This document shows positions 32,405 through 41,162 of a DNA stretch of 64,000 bases, piece by piece. The translations under genes were made by a program, and so were the position numbers. The notes below the pieces were generated by a model. It was not told where the DNA came from, did not search any database, and was given only the letters and a program-made list of their open reading frames with translations. This stretch comes from 66-474 sp035695065 (lineage in GTDB: Bacteria; Pseudomonadota; Gammaproteobacteria; Xanthomonadales; Rhodanobacteraceae): NCBI GenBank assembly GCA_035695065.1, contig DASSEW010000007.1, positions 56,453-120,452 of the forward strand, written 5' to 3'. Every line of letters starts with the position of its first letter. The stretch's first letter is position 1.

Positions 32405-33454
32405 ATGAGTTTCCGGCAAGCTCTTGCCCTGGTCGCCGTGCTGATTGTAAGCGGCGTGGCTTCCGCCCAGATGGTGGCGAACCCGCCGGCCTCGAAGACT
32501 CCCTCCCGCACCACCAGTTCGAAGACGCTGGCGCCGAAGACGCCGCGCGAAGTCAATCCGCCTTCCGGCGCGCCGGTGAAGACGCCGATGAACGCCACCG
32601 CCACCAGCCCGGCCGCGCCATCCAGCAGCGCCACGCCGGCGTCGTCGGCAAGCTCCGGCCCGGCCGCGGAACTCGCCAAGCTCGAAGCCGTGCCGACCAA
32701 GCCCGGCGATCCGAAGGTCGGACAGACCAAGGCCGGCGCCTGCGCCGCCTGCCACGGCATGGACGGCAACTCGTCCGATGCGCAATACCCGAAGCTCGCC
32801 GGCCAGCAGGAGAGCTACATCGTCCGCCAGCTGATGAACTTCAAGAGCGGCTCGCGTACCAACGCCATCATGCAGGGCATGGCCGCGCCGCTCACGCCGC
32901 AGGACATGCACGACATCGGCGCGTACTTCGCTTCGCAGAAATCGCTGCCGGGCGTGACCGACGAGGCGCTCGCCGGCCCCGGCGGCAAGCTGTTCCGCGA
33001 GGGCAATCCGGAACGCCTGGTGCCTGCCTGCATGGCCTGCCACGGGCCGGATGGCCATGGCAATCCGGGCGCGGTGTATCCGCAGCTCGCAGGCCAACAC
33101 GCCGATTACGTGCAGAAGCAGCTGATGGGCTGGCACGACGGCGACAATGCCTGGGGCAGCGACGCGCACGCGCAGATCATGCCGGCGATCGCACAGCGCC
33201 TGACCAAGGAAGAGATCGCCGCGGTTTCGAGCTATGTCGAAGGCCTGCACACCGCGCAGCCGGGCGAGAAGGTTGCCGGCCCGGAAGCGCCGGAGCCGAA
33301 GGCGAAACCCGCCGGCGCTTCCAGCGCGAACGAAAAAGCCGCCACGACCGAGCAGCCGGTGGGTGAAGTCGGCCTTTCGCCGGCCGCCGCTTCCACCGCG
33401 CCCGCGACCAAGGGTTACGCAGGCAAGCCCGCCAGCGGCAGCAGCAAGCAATGA
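32405..33454 (+). CDS. Dihaem c4-type cytochrome with long Ala/Pro-rich flanks
   Basis: 349 residues. A signal peptide (VASAQ cut near residue 22) leads to a Thr/Ser/Pro/Ala-rich linker of about 80 residues, then two class I cytochrome c domains with CAACHGMDG and CMACHGPDG haem sites and the paired YPKLAGQQESY / YPQLAGQHADY repeats characteristic of cytochrome c4. Candidate axial methionines are in AIMQGMAAPL and QIMPAIAQRL. A further low-complexity tail of about 65 residues follows. c4 is normally around 200 residues, so both flanks are additions, perhaps spanning the periplasm. It likely passes electrons to a terminal oxidase. GGGAGAAC precedes the ATG. Confidence 0.9.
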   Translation: MSFRQALALVAVLIVSGVASAQMVANPPASKTPSRTTSSKTLAPKTPREVNPPSGAPVKTPMNATATSPAAPSSSATPASSASSGPAAELAKLEAVPTKPGDPKVGQTKAGACAACHGMDGNSSDAQYPKLAGQQESYIVRQLMNFKSGSRTNAIMQGMAAPLTPQDMHDIGAYFASQKSLPGVTDEALAGPGGKLFREGNPERLVPACMACHGPDGHGNPGAVYPQLAGQHADYVQKQLMGWHDGDNAWGSDAHAQIMPAIAQRLTKEEIAAVSSYVEGLHTAQPGEKVAGPEAPEPKAKPAGASSANEKAATTEQPVGEVGLSPAAASTAPATKGYAGKPASGSSKQ

Positions 33455-33458
33455 CGTG

Positions 33459-33491
33459 CCGCGGGTGGTGAGGTTTCCGCACCACCCGCGG
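33459..33491 (+). terminator. Hairpin after the cytochrome c gene
   Basis: 12-base perfect stem CCGCGGGTGGTG/CACCACCCGCGG with a nine-base loop, five bases after the stop codon and followed by TCTTGAT. The U-run is weak. Confidence 0.75.
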
Positions 33492-33606
33492 TCTTGATCT
33501 CCATTCGCCTTGCCCGGCGGGCGGGGATTCGCGCGCCAAGCTTCGATCACCATTCAGCCGCGCGCACCGAAACTGCCGGCTTGAATTTGCCAACGAGGAA
33601 ATCGCG

Positions 33607-34299
33607 ATGATCAAGCGCGTATTGTTGTCTCTGTCCCTCCTCGCCTTCGCCGGTGTCGCCGCCGCGCAGGCGCCGGCTTCCGGCACGAAGTGGGTGGAAG
33701 GCAAGAACTACTTCCGCATCGAGCCGCAGCAGCCGACCACGGTGCCGGCCGGCAAGATCGAAGTGATGGAAGTGTTCTCCTATGCCTGCCCGGTGTGCTG
33801 GCGCTTCCTGCCCTACGCGGACAAGATCGAGAAATCGCTGCCGGCTGATGCGCAGATGGTGTACCTGCCGGCCTCGTTCATCCCGCAGGAAGACTGGCCG
33901 GTGTTCCAGCGCGCGTTCTTCGCGGCGCAGGCGCTGGGCGTGGAAGCCAAGACGCACGATGCGATGTTCAAGGCGATCCACCAGACCGGCGAACTGGCCG
34001 TGGCCGATCCGGTCACCGGCCGGCTGAAGAATCCGCTGCCGAACCTGCAGGACGTCGCGAAGTTCTACGCGAAGTACGGCGTGAAGCCGGATGTATTCAT
34101 CGCCACCGCCAATTCGTTCGCGGTGAACATGAAGATGAAGCGCGCCGACGCGGAGATCAAGGCCATGGGCGTGACCGGCACGCCGACCATGGTCGTCGAC
34201 GGCAAGTGGCGCTACGACCTCGCCTCCGCCGGCGGCGTCGAACAGATGGGCGAGCTGACCAATTACCTGATCGGCCTGGAACGGCAGGCGAAGAAATGA
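33607..34299 (+). CDS. dsbA: Thiol:disulfide interchange protein DsbA-like, CPVC active site
   Basis: 230 residues. Signal peptide (GVAAAQA, about residue 21), then a DsbA fold with EVFSYACPVCWRF (active cysteines 61 and 64), ASFIPQEDWPVFQRAFFAAQ, and the cis-proline loop GVTGTPTMVVDG. DsbA usually has CPHC; here His is Val, which should alter the redox potential and thiol pKa. It oxidises envelope proteins, including apocytochrome c, which fits the upstream cytochrome. Its stop overlaps the start of the second dsbA-like gene (ATGA). Confidence 0.9.
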   Translation: MIKRVLLSLSLLAFAGVAAAQAPASGTKWVEGKNYFRIEPQQPTTVPAGKIEVMEVFSYACPVCWRFLPYADKIEKSLPADAQMVYLPASFIPQEDWPVFQRAFFAAQALGVEAKTHDAMFKAIHQTGELAVADPVTGRLKNPLPNLQDVAKFYAKYGVKPDVFIATANSFAVNMKMKRADAEIKAMGVTGTPTMVVDGKWRYDLASAGGVEQMGELTNYLIGLERQAKK

Positions 34300-35021
34300 G
34301 CACGCGCCGCGCACGCATCCTCACCGGAATCATGCTCGCCGCGGGCCTGCTGCTGACCGCGGCGTGTTCGGCGCACAACGACACCGATGGTTCTTCGGTT
34401 TCGCCGGCTTCTTCTTCAAGCACCGCGAAGGCGAACAAGCCGGGCGAATACACCGAAGGCAAGCAGTACGTGCGCATCAAGGGCACGCAGCAGGCGAACG
34501 GTCCGGTGGCGGTGGTGGAAGTGTTCTCGTACGCGTGTCCGCATTGCGCCGAGTTCGTGCCGTTCTTCGACAAGCTGCGCGCGAAGCTTCCGAAGAACGT
34601 GCAGGTGCGCTACATGCCCGCGATCTTCAGCCCGGCCTGGGAACCGTATGCGCGAGCCTTCTACGCGGCCAAGCAACTGGGCGTGCTGGACCAGACCCAC
34701 GACGCGTTGTTCCATGCGATGGAGCAGAACTATCCGTTGAACTCACTGGATGACCTGGCCGCGTTCTACGCGCGCCACGGCGTGGAGCAACAGAAATTCC
34801 TCGACACCGCCAATTCCAAGCAGACCGACGCGATGATCTCCGCCGACCAGGCATTGGAACGGAGCTGGGGCATCGACGCGACGCCCACGCTCGTGGTCGG
34901 CCACCTGCAAAGCGATGCGCCGGATGCGCCGTTCGTGGCCGACTACCGCAGCAACGAGGTGCAGAGCTACGCCGAGCTGGCCCAGTTGGGCGAGTGGCTG
35001 GTGAAGAAGGAAGAGAAATAG
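34296..35021 (+). CDS. DsbA-family lipoprotein, CPHC active site
   Basis: 241 residues. A lipobox LTAAC marks Cys24 as the lipid-modified residue; a Ser/Asp/Ala linker (25-50) tethers a DsbA fold with EVFSYACPHCAEF (cysteines 81 and 84, canonical CPHC) and the cis-proline loop GIDATPTLVVG. It is about 30-40% similar by eye to the preceding protein and evidently a tandem duplication with divergence of anchor and active site. The C-terminal ASNxVQSYAELAQL-type helix is retained. Translation is coupled to the upstream dsbA by an ATGA overlap. A REP-like pair follows the stop. Confidence 0.88.
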   Translation: MSTRRARILTGIMLAAGLLLTAACSAHNDTDGSSVSPASSSSTAKANKPGEYTEGKQYVRIKGTQQANGPVAVVEVFSYACPHCAEFVPFFDKLRAKLPKNVQVRYMPAIFSPAWEPYARAFYAAKQLGVLDQTHDALFHAMEQNYPLNSLDDLAAFYARHGVEQQKFLDTANSKQTDAMISADQALERSWGIDATPTLVVGHLQSDAPDAPFVADYRSNEVQSYAELAQLGEWLVKKEEK

Positions 35022-35025
35022 CCAA

Positions 35026-35079
35026 GTAGGGCGGACGTCGTCCGCCACATGCCGGAATTGGCGGGCGACGCCCACCTAC
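35026..35079. repeat. REP-like inverted pair, family A
   Basis: GTAGGGCGGACGTCGTCCGCC, spacer, GGCGGGCGACGCCCACCTAC; the GTAG and CTAC ends are kept. It lies directly after the second dsbA-like gene. Confidence 0.85.
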
Positions 35080-35146
35080 GCACCGACAACTCGAACCGGC
35101 TGCCCGCAACCGGGAACGTTCACCACCAAACTGCTAGGCTTGCAGG

Positions 35147-35932
35147 GTGAACGATGTCGCAGAAGCCATCCCGCCCCCCGCTTCCACGCTGCGCCTGCTG
35201 AGCTGCAACATCCTCGCCGGCGCCAGCGTCGGCCGCTACCACGAGTACGTGACGCGCAGCTGGAGCGCGATCCTGCCGGGCAAGCACAAGCGCACCAACC
35301 TCGACCGGCTGGCGCGCACGATCGCCGAGTTCGACGTGGTCGGCCTGCAGGAAGCCGACGCCGGCAGCATGCGTTCGGGCTTCCTCAACCAGACGCAATA
35401 CCTCGCGGAAACTTCCGGCCTGCCGTTCTGGAGCCACCAGCCGAACCGGCGCGTGTCGCGCGTGGCCTATTCGGCCAACGGCCTGATCAGCCGTTCGCAA
35501 CCGGCCGAGGTGCTGGATTATCCGCTGCCCGGTCGCGGCCGCGGCGTGCTGCTGGCGCGCTACGGCAGCGGCCGCGATTCGCTGCTGGTGGCGGTGGCAC
35601 ATCTCTCGCTCGGCCCGCAGGCGCGGCTGCGGCAGCTCTCGTTCATCGCCGAGCTGCTGCACGGCCATCCGCACACGGTGCTGATGGGCGATCTCAATTG
35701 CGATCCCGACAGCCTGGAGTTGCGCGTGCTGTTCGCGCGCACTTCGCTGTGCGAGCCGCTGCAGGTGCGTCCGACCTTTCCGAGCTGGCGGCCGCAGCGA
35801 GCGATCGACCACATCCTGGTTTCGTCGGACATCAAGATCGAACGCATGTGGACGCTGCCCGATGCGTTCTCCGACCACCTGCCGCTGGCCGCCGAGGTCC
35901 GCGTGCCGGTGCCGTTGCAGCGCGCATCCTGA
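35147..35932 (+). CDS. Endonuclease/exonuclease/phosphatase (EEP) family hydrolase
   Basis: 261 residues. Metal-dependent phosphoesterase fold: LLSCNILAG (first strand with Asn), GLQEADAG (catalytic Glu), VAHLSLGPQAR (His), MGDLNCDPD (Asp and Asn), and the C-terminal DAFSDHLPLAAEV (Asp-His). The substrate could be DNA, a phospholipid or another phosphodiester, and cannot be inferred here. No signal peptide. The start is a GTG at 35147 with a weak ribosome-binding site; a later start is possible. Confidence 0.83.
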   Translation: MNDVAEAIPPPASTLRLLSCNILAGASVGRYHEYVTRSWSAILPGKHKRTNLDRLARTIAEFDVVGLQEADAGSMRSGFLNQTQYLAETSGLPFWSHQPNRRVSRVAYSANGLISRSQPAEVLDYPLPGRGRGVLLARYGSGRDSLLVAVAHLSLGPQARLRQLSFIAELLHGHPHTVLMGDLNCDPDSLELRVLFARTSLCEPLQVRPTFPSWRPQRAIDHILVSSDIKIERMWTLPDAFSDHLPLAAEVRVPVPLQRAS

Positions 35933-36045
35933 GTTCCCGGCTGTCGCGGGGCTGAATCGATCCGCGGAGACGTCAACCGCCCGCCGTGCCTTGGCGTTTT
36001 CTCCCGCACGAGGCGGCACGCAGCCGCCGATACGAGGAGAACGTC

Positions 36046-36633
36046 ATGCAACGCATCTATCGTCGTGGCGCGCTTGCCGCCGCGCTGGCGCTGTGCCTGG
36101 GCTTCGGGGCAACAGCGCAGGCGCAAAGCACCGGCTCCGAAACCGAGCGCAACGTGGACCAGCAGCAGCGCGTCGAGCAGGGCCTGAAATCAGGCCAGCT
36201 CACCACCGGCGAAGCACGCAAGCTGGAACAGGGCGAGGCACGCATCGACCGCACCGAGCAGCACGACCTTGCCAACGGCTCGTTGTCGGCTTCGGAGAAG
36301 GCACAGATCCAGCGCGAGCAGAACCGCGAAAGCGCGGCGATCTACAAGGACAAGCACAACGCGACCACCGGCAATCCGAATTCGCTGAAGTCCAACCTCG
36401 AGCAGGCCGACGTGCAGCGCAACATCAACCAGGAACAGCGCATCCACAACGGCGTGAAGAACGGTTCGCTGACCAATCGCGAGGTCAGCCAGATGCAGGG
36501 CCGCGAAGCGCACGTGGACCACATGGAAGCGCGTTCCGACACGCTGCGCCAGACCGGCCGCATCCAGCGCACCGACAACCGCGACAGCCGCCGCATCTAT
36601 CGCGACAAGCACAATCGCCGTACCCGCCACTGA
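36046..36633 (+). CDS. Exported protein of two tandem Gln/Arg/His-rich modules
   Basis: 195 residues. Signal peptide (GATAQAQ near residue 27), then two tandem modules of about 70 residues. Module 1 opens NVDQQQRVEQGLKSGQLT and ends AAIYKDKHN; module 2 opens NINQEQRIHNGVKNGSLT and ends RRIYRDKHN. Each shows a Q-x-x-R-I/V-x-x-G-L/V-K-x-G helix, then an EAR/EAHxD helix and an I-Y-K/R-D-K-H-N tail. The mature part is very polar, basic and rich in Gln, Asn, His. I do not recognise a named family; function unknown. GAGGAGA before the ATG is an excellent ribosome-binding site and a strong hairpin follows, so it is clearly expressed as a single-gene unit. Confidence 0.8.
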   Translation: MQRIYRRGALAAALALCLGFGATAQAQSTGSETERNVDQQQRVEQGLKSGQLTTGEARKLEQGEARIDRTEQHDLANGSLSASEKAQIQREQNRESAAIYKDKHNATTGNPNSLKSNLEQADVQRNINQEQRIHNGVKNGSLTNREVSQMQGREAHVDHMEARSDTLRQTGRIQRTDNRDSRRIYRDKHNRRTRH

Positions 36634-36647
36634 AGTTTGCGGTGCGC

Positions 36648-36678
36648 CGACAAGAGCCGCCCCGCGCGGCTCTTGTCG
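36648..36678 (+). terminator. Terminator hairpin after the two-module protein
   Basis: 13-base perfect stem CGACAAGAGCCGC/GCGGCTCTTGTCG with a five-base loop. The following T-run (TTTG) is short. Confidence 0.8.
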
Positions 36679-36741
36679 TTTGCGACGCGGCGTGCGCCAG
36701 GCGGCGGCATCGCGCGGCGGTGTTCGTTTAGAATCGGCGCA

Positions 36742-38799
36742 ATGAACGCGACACTGATCTTCCTCGCGTCGCGCACGATCCGTCGATCATCGCGGCTTCT
36801 GCTCCCGGTCTTCCTGCTGCTGCTCCCGCTGCTCGCATCCGCGCAGCCGGCCGGCCTGCAACAACAACGCGAGGCCTTTCGCGCCGCCTACAAGGCCGCC
36901 TACGCCGGACAGGACTGGCGTTCGCTCGCGCAGGGGCTGGAAAGTTATCCGCTGTATCCGTACCTGGAGGCCGCGGCGCTCGAGCATGATCTCGAACGCG
37001 CCGATCGCGCGCAGGTCGCCGCCTATCTCGCGCGCTATCCCGACCTGATTCCCGCACAGGATCTGCGTCGCGACGAATTGACCCTGCTCGCCAAACGAAA
37101 GGACTGGAGCGGATTCCTTGCGTTCTACAAACCCGGCCTGGGCAATGCGCTCACCTGCGATGCGCTGCAGGCGAAACTCGCGCAAGGCGGCAAGCTGGAT
37201 TTTTCGCGCGACCTGTCCGCGCTGTGGGACAAGACCAGCCTGCCCGACGAGTGCGCGGGAGTGCTGGATGCGGCGAACACGCAAGGCATCCTCACCCCGC
37301 AACTCGTGTGGGAGCGCATCGATCGCGCCGCCGAAGCCAATGCCCCCTCGGCCATCGAGCAGGCTGCCGCATGGCTGTCGAGTGCTGACGCCGCGATCGC
37401 GATGCGCCTGGCCGATGCGCTGCGCACGCCGGACACGCTGCTGAAGAATGCGGACCAGCTGCCGGACACACCGCGCGCCCGGCAGGCGCTGACGATCGCG
37501 CTCACCCGCTACGCCCACCGTCACGATGATGACGCCGAAGCTGCGTGGCAGAAGCTGTCGCCGCGCTTCGCGTTCGACGGCGCGCAACGCGATCGCATCG
37601 TCGCCGCGCTGGCGCTCTACAGCGCGACGGATTTCGAGGACGACGCGCTGGCGATGCTGGTCGCGCTGCCCGCTTCGGCGCAAACCGATTCCACGCGCGA
37701 ATGGCGGGTGCGCATCGCGCTCGCGCGCGGCGACTGGAACGCCGCGCAAGCGGGCATCGATGCGCTGACGCCGCAGCAGATGGAGCACGACGAGTGGCGC
37801 TACTGGCGCGCGCGCATCGCGCAGAAACTCGGCCGTGAAGCCGAGGCACAAGCGGCCTATGCCGAGCTCGCCAGAGAGACGAGCTTTTACGGATTCCTCG
37901 CCGCCGATCGCGCCGGCCTGCCCTACACGATCTGTCCCGAGCAACTTGCGGCGAACGACGCGGCACAGCAGAGGCTGCTGGCGATGCCCGGTTTCGCGCG
38001 GGCTTTCGAACTGTTCGCGCTGGACATGCTGCAACCGGCTCGGCGCGAGTGGAACCGCGCGTTCGACGGCCTGGACAATGCCGACCAGAGGCAGATCGCG
38101 CTGCTTGCCAATTCGCGCGGCTGGTACGATCGCGCCGTGTTCGCCTTCGCCAATGCCGACGACACGCACCTCTACGACCAACGTTTCCCGCTCGCCGACG
38201 AAGCGCGGGTGCTGGACGCCTCGCAGGCGGCGGGCATCGATCCCGCCTGGGCGTACGCGATCATTCGCGCCGAGAGCGCCTGGCAGACCGACGCGCACTC
38301 CGGCGCGGATGCCTACGGCCTGATGCAACTCCAGCCGGCCACCGCGGCGGATGTCGCGCGCAGGAACGGGCTGCCTTATGGTGGCGCACAGGATCTTTAC
38401 GATCCGGCGATCAATATTCCATTGGGTGCCCGTTATCTGGCGGCGCTGGCGATGCGATACGACGGCAACCCCTGGCTGGCCAGCGCGGCCTACAACGCGG
38501 GCCCCGACCCGGTGCGGCGCTGGGTCGGTGCGCGCGCGAACCTGGAGCCGGATGTGTTCATCGCGACGATCCCGTACAAGGAAACACGCGAGTACGTCAC
38601 CCGCGTGCTGTCGTTCGAAACGGTCTACGACTGGCGCATGCACGGGGATGCGCTGCCCGTCACTTCGCGCATGCCGGCGATCGGCACTGCGTACGCGCTG
38701 CCGGTGAAGGCGACGCGCAAGGCGGTGGTGTGCACTCCGGAACCGCCGGCGCCGGCGGCGAGTACCGCCACGGCTGCGATGAACACACAAGGACACTGA
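36742..38799 (+). CDS. slt: Soluble lytic murein transglycosylase, Slt70 type
   Basis: 685 residues. Signal peptide (LLASAQPA, about residue 34), then a long superhelical U-domain of helical hairpins and a C-terminal lysozyme-like domain with the catalytic Glu in IIRAESAWQ, GLMQLQPATA, the AYNAGP motif and YIPYKETREYV-like IPYKETREYV. It cleaves the MurNAc-GlcNAc bond to give 1,6-anhydro products in the periplasm. The ATG at 36742 is chosen because the signal peptide begins there. It ends one base before the next gene, so it is in an operon with the NDUFA9-like SDR. Confidence 0.94.
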   Translation: MNATLIFLASRTIRRSSRLLLPVFLLLLPLLASAQPAGLQQQREAFRAAYKAAYAGQDWRSLAQGLESYPLYPYLEAAALEHDLERADRAQVAAYLARYPDLIPAQDLRRDELTLLAKRKDWSGFLAFYKPGLGNALTCDALQAKLAQGGKLDFSRDLSALWDKTSLPDECAGVLDAANTQGILTPQLVWERIDRAAEANAPSAIEQAAAWLSSADAAIAMRLADALRTPDTLLKNADQLPDTPRARQALTIALTRYAHRHDDDAEAAWQKLSPRFAFDGAQRDRIVAALALYSATDFEDDALAMLVALPASAQTDSTREWRVRIALARGDWNAAQAGIDALTPQQMEHDEWRYWRARIAQKLGREAEAQAAYAELARETSFYGFLAADRAGLPYTICPEQLAANDAAQQRLLAMPGFARAFELFALDMLQPARREWNRAFDGLDNADQRQIALLANSRGWYDRAVFAFANADDTHLYDQRFPLADEARVLDASQAAGIDPAWAYAIIRAESAWQTDAHSGADAYGLMQLQPATAADVARRNGLPYGGAQDLYDPAINIPLGARYLAALAMRYDGNPWLASAAYNAGPDPVRRWVGARANLEPDVFIATIPYKETREYVTRVLSFETVYDWRMHGDALPVTSRMPAIGTAYALPVKATRKAVVCTPEPPAPAASTATAAMNTQGH

Positions 38800-38800
38800 C

Positions 38801-39769
38801 ATGCGCGCGCAGAAGATCGTGGTGCTGGGCGGGACGGGTTTCATCGGCAGCCACCTGGTGGCGAAGCTCGTCGCCGAGGGCCACAGCGTGACGGTGCTGT
38901 CGCGCAACCGCGAGCGCCGGCGCGGTCTGCTGGTGCTGCCTTCGGTGAAGATCCTCAGCACCGACGTCTATGATCGCGCCGCGCTGGCGCAACGCTTCGG
39001 CGGCCACGACAGCGTGATCAACTTGGTCGGCATCCTGAACGAAACCGGCGGCGCGAAGTTTTCGCGCGCGCACGTGGACCTCACGGCGACCGTGATCGCC
39101 GCCTGCCGTGAGGCCGGCGTCCGCCGCCTGCTGCAGATGAGCTCGGTGAACGCGGGCAGCGACGCGTCGAAATACCTGAAAACGCGCGGCGAGGCCGAAA
39201 CGCTGGTCAAGAACTCGGGGCTGGACTGGACGATCTTCCGTCCCACCATCGTGTATGGCCGCCGCGACGGGCTGGTGTCGCGCTTCCATGGCCTGCTGAA
39301 GCTCTCGCCGGTGCTGCCGCTGGCGCGACCGCGCGCGAAGATCGCGCCGGTGTACGTGGGCGACGTGGTGCACGCGCTCACGCGCTGCCTCGCCGATCGC
39401 GCGAGCCACGGCCACATCTACGAGCTGTACGGGCCGGACGTCTACACCTTGGCGCGGATCGTGCGCATGATCCGCGATACCGCGCACCTGCACCGGCTCG
39501 TGCTGCCGCTGCCGGATGCGCTGGGCTGGCTGCAGGCTCGGGTGTTCGACTTCGTGCCCGGCCGGCCGTTCTCTTCCGACAATTTCAAATCGCTGAAGCT
39601 GGATGCGGTCGGCACGCGCGACGGACTTGCGGAACTCGGCATCAGCCCGCGCCGTTTCGAAGTGCTGCTGCCCGAACTCCTGGCACCGCCGCAACGCGAG
39701 CGGCGCATGGACGAAGCGCGCGCGAGCCAACGCGATTCGGCGCGGCATGCCTACGAGCGGGTGAACTGA
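38801..39769 (+). CDS. NDUFA9-like atypical SDR
   Basis: 322 residues. An extended Rossmann domain opens IVVLGGTGFIGSHLVAKL (GGTGFIG cofactor motif), with VINLVGIL, LLQMSSVNAG, and FRPTIVYGRRD; the usual YxxxK pair is not clearly present, as in complex I NDUFA9-like and other atypical SDRs. The C-terminal half is a substrate-binding domain. Role inferred: NAD(P)-binding structural or oxidoreductase protein. It follows slt immediately and cca is 55 bases downstream. Confidence 0.82.
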   Translation: MRAQKIVVLGGTGFIGSHLVAKLVAEGHSVTVLSRNRERRRGLLVLPSVKILSTDVYDRAALAQRFGGHDSVINLVGILNETGGAKFSRAHVDLTATVIAACREAGVRRLLQMSSVNAGSDASKYLKTRGEAETLVKNSGLDWTIFRPTIVYGRRDGLVSRFHGLLKLSPVLPLARPRAKIAPVYVGDVVHALTRCLADRASHGHIYELYGPDVYTLARIVRMIRDTAHLHRLVLPLPDALGWLQARVFDFVPGRPFSSDNFKSLKLDAVGTRDGLAELGISPRRFEVLLPELLAPPQRERRMDEARASQRDSARHAYERVN

Positions 39770-39824
39770 ACCATCGCCCGCACCGGCGCATGTGCGCGGC
39801 GCGGACGCATGCCAGAATGCCGGC

Positions 39825-41054
39825 ATGGACGTTTACCTGGTCGGCGGCGCGGTCCGCGACGAACTGCTCGGCCGCGCGCACGGCGACCGCGACCATGTCG
39901 TGGTCGGCGCGACGCCGGAGGAAATGATCGCGCGGGGCTTCGTCGCCGTCGGCCGCGACTTCCCGGTGTTCCTGCATCCGCAGACGAAAGAGGAACACGC
40001 GCTGGCGCGCACCGAGCGCAAGTCCGGCCGCGGCTATCGCGGCTTCGTGGTGGATGCCGATCCGGATGTCACGCTGGAGCAGGATCTCGCCCGTCGCGAC
40101 CTCACCATCAATGCGATGGCGCGCGACGCACACGGCGCGCTGGTGGATCCGTTCAACGGTGCGCGTGATCTGGAACAGCGCATCCTGCGACACGTGTCGC
40201 CCGCATTCGTGGAAGATCCCGTGCGTGTGCTGCGCGTGGCGCGCTTCCTCGCGCGCTTCGCGCCGTTGGGTTTCCGCATCGCCGATGAAACCATGGCGCT
40301 GATGCGCGAGATGGTTGCCAACGGCGAAATCGAGCATCTGGTGCCCGAGCGCGTGTGGGCGGAAACGCGCAAGGCACTGGGCGAGCCGCAGCCTTCGGCA
40401 TTCATCGGAAGCTTGCGCGAATGCGGCGCGCTGCGCGTGCTGTTCCCGGAAGTGGATGCGCTCTACGGCGTGCCGCAGAGCGCGCAGCATCACCCCGAGG
40501 TTGATTGCGGCGTGCACCTGCAACTGGTGCTGGACCAGGCCGCGCGGCTTGCGCCGGGCAACGACCTGGTCGGCTTCTGCGCGTTCACCCATGACCTCGG
40601 CAAGGCGCTGACCCCGGCGGACGTGTTGCCGCGGCACATCGCGCACGAACATCGTGGTGTTGCGCCGTTGCGCGCGCTGTGCGGGCGCCTGCGCGTACCG
40701 GCCGAATACGCGCAACTGGCCGAGCTCACCTGCCGCCAGCATCTGAACGCACATCGCGCGCTGGAGCTGAAGCCCGCCACGGTGCTGGAGCTTCTGCTTT
40801 CATTCGATGCGCTGCGCCGGCCGCAGCGGCTGGAAGTTTTCCTGCTCACCTGCATGGCCGACAAGCGCGGGCGCCTGCAGCACGAACACGACGCGTACCC
40901 GCAAGCGGACTACCTGCGCGCCGCGCGCGCGGCCGCGGCTTCGATTACCGCGCAACCATTCGTCGAACGTGGCTTGCAGGGCATCGCAATCGGCGAGGCA
41001 ATGCGACGCGCGCAAGTGGAGGCCATCGCGAGAGTGCTGAGATCCCTGGCATGA
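39825..41054 (+). CDS. cca: CCA tRNA nucleotidyltransferase, multifunctional
   Basis: 409 residues, close to E. coli Cca (412). It adds the 3' CCA to tRNAs without a template and repairs damaged ends. The nucleotidyltransferase core is MDVYLVGGAVRDELLGR with GDRDHVVVG and RRDLTINAMA; RNA-binding region DPFNGARDLEQRILRHV and AFVEDPVRVLRVARF follow. A C-terminal HD domain (HHPEVDCGVHLQLVLD, FCAFTHDLGK) has the metal ligands that give 2'-phosphatase and phosphodiesterase activity. The start at 39825 matches the E. coli N terminus. A family C repeat begins three bases after the stop. Confidence 0.96.
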   Translation: MDVYLVGGAVRDELLGRAHGDRDHVVVGATPEEMIARGFVAVGRDFPVFLHPQTKEEHALARTERKSGRGYRGFVVDADPDVTLEQDLARRDLTINAMARDAHGALVDPFNGARDLEQRILRHVSPAFVEDPVRVLRVARFLARFAPLGFRIADETMALMREMVANGEIEHLVPERVWAETRKALGEPQPSAFIGSLRECGALRVLFPEVDALYGVPQSAQHHPEVDCGVHLQLVLDQAARLAPGNDLVGFCAFTHDLGKALTPADVLPRHIAHEHRGVAPLRALCGRLRVPAEYAQLAELTCRQHLNAHRALELKPATVLELLLSFDALRRPQRLEVFLLTCMADKRGRLQHEHDAYPQADYLRAARAAAASITAQPFVERGLQGIAIGEAMRRAQVEAIARVLRSLA

Positions 41055-41056
41055 TC

Positions 41057-41156
41057 GTCACTCCGGACGCCGCGCAGCGGCGATCCGGAATCTGCTTTTC
41101 AGAAAAGCGAGATTCCGGGTTCCGCCGCGATGAAACCGCGGCGGCCCCGGAATGAC
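41057..41156. repeat. Dispersed repeat family C, copy 2 (100 bases)
   Basis: Starts GTCACTCCGG and ends CCGGAATGAC, related to 22654-22763 in reverse. It occupies almost the whole gap between cca and midA. Confidence 0.75.
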
Positions 41157-41162
41157 GACGCG

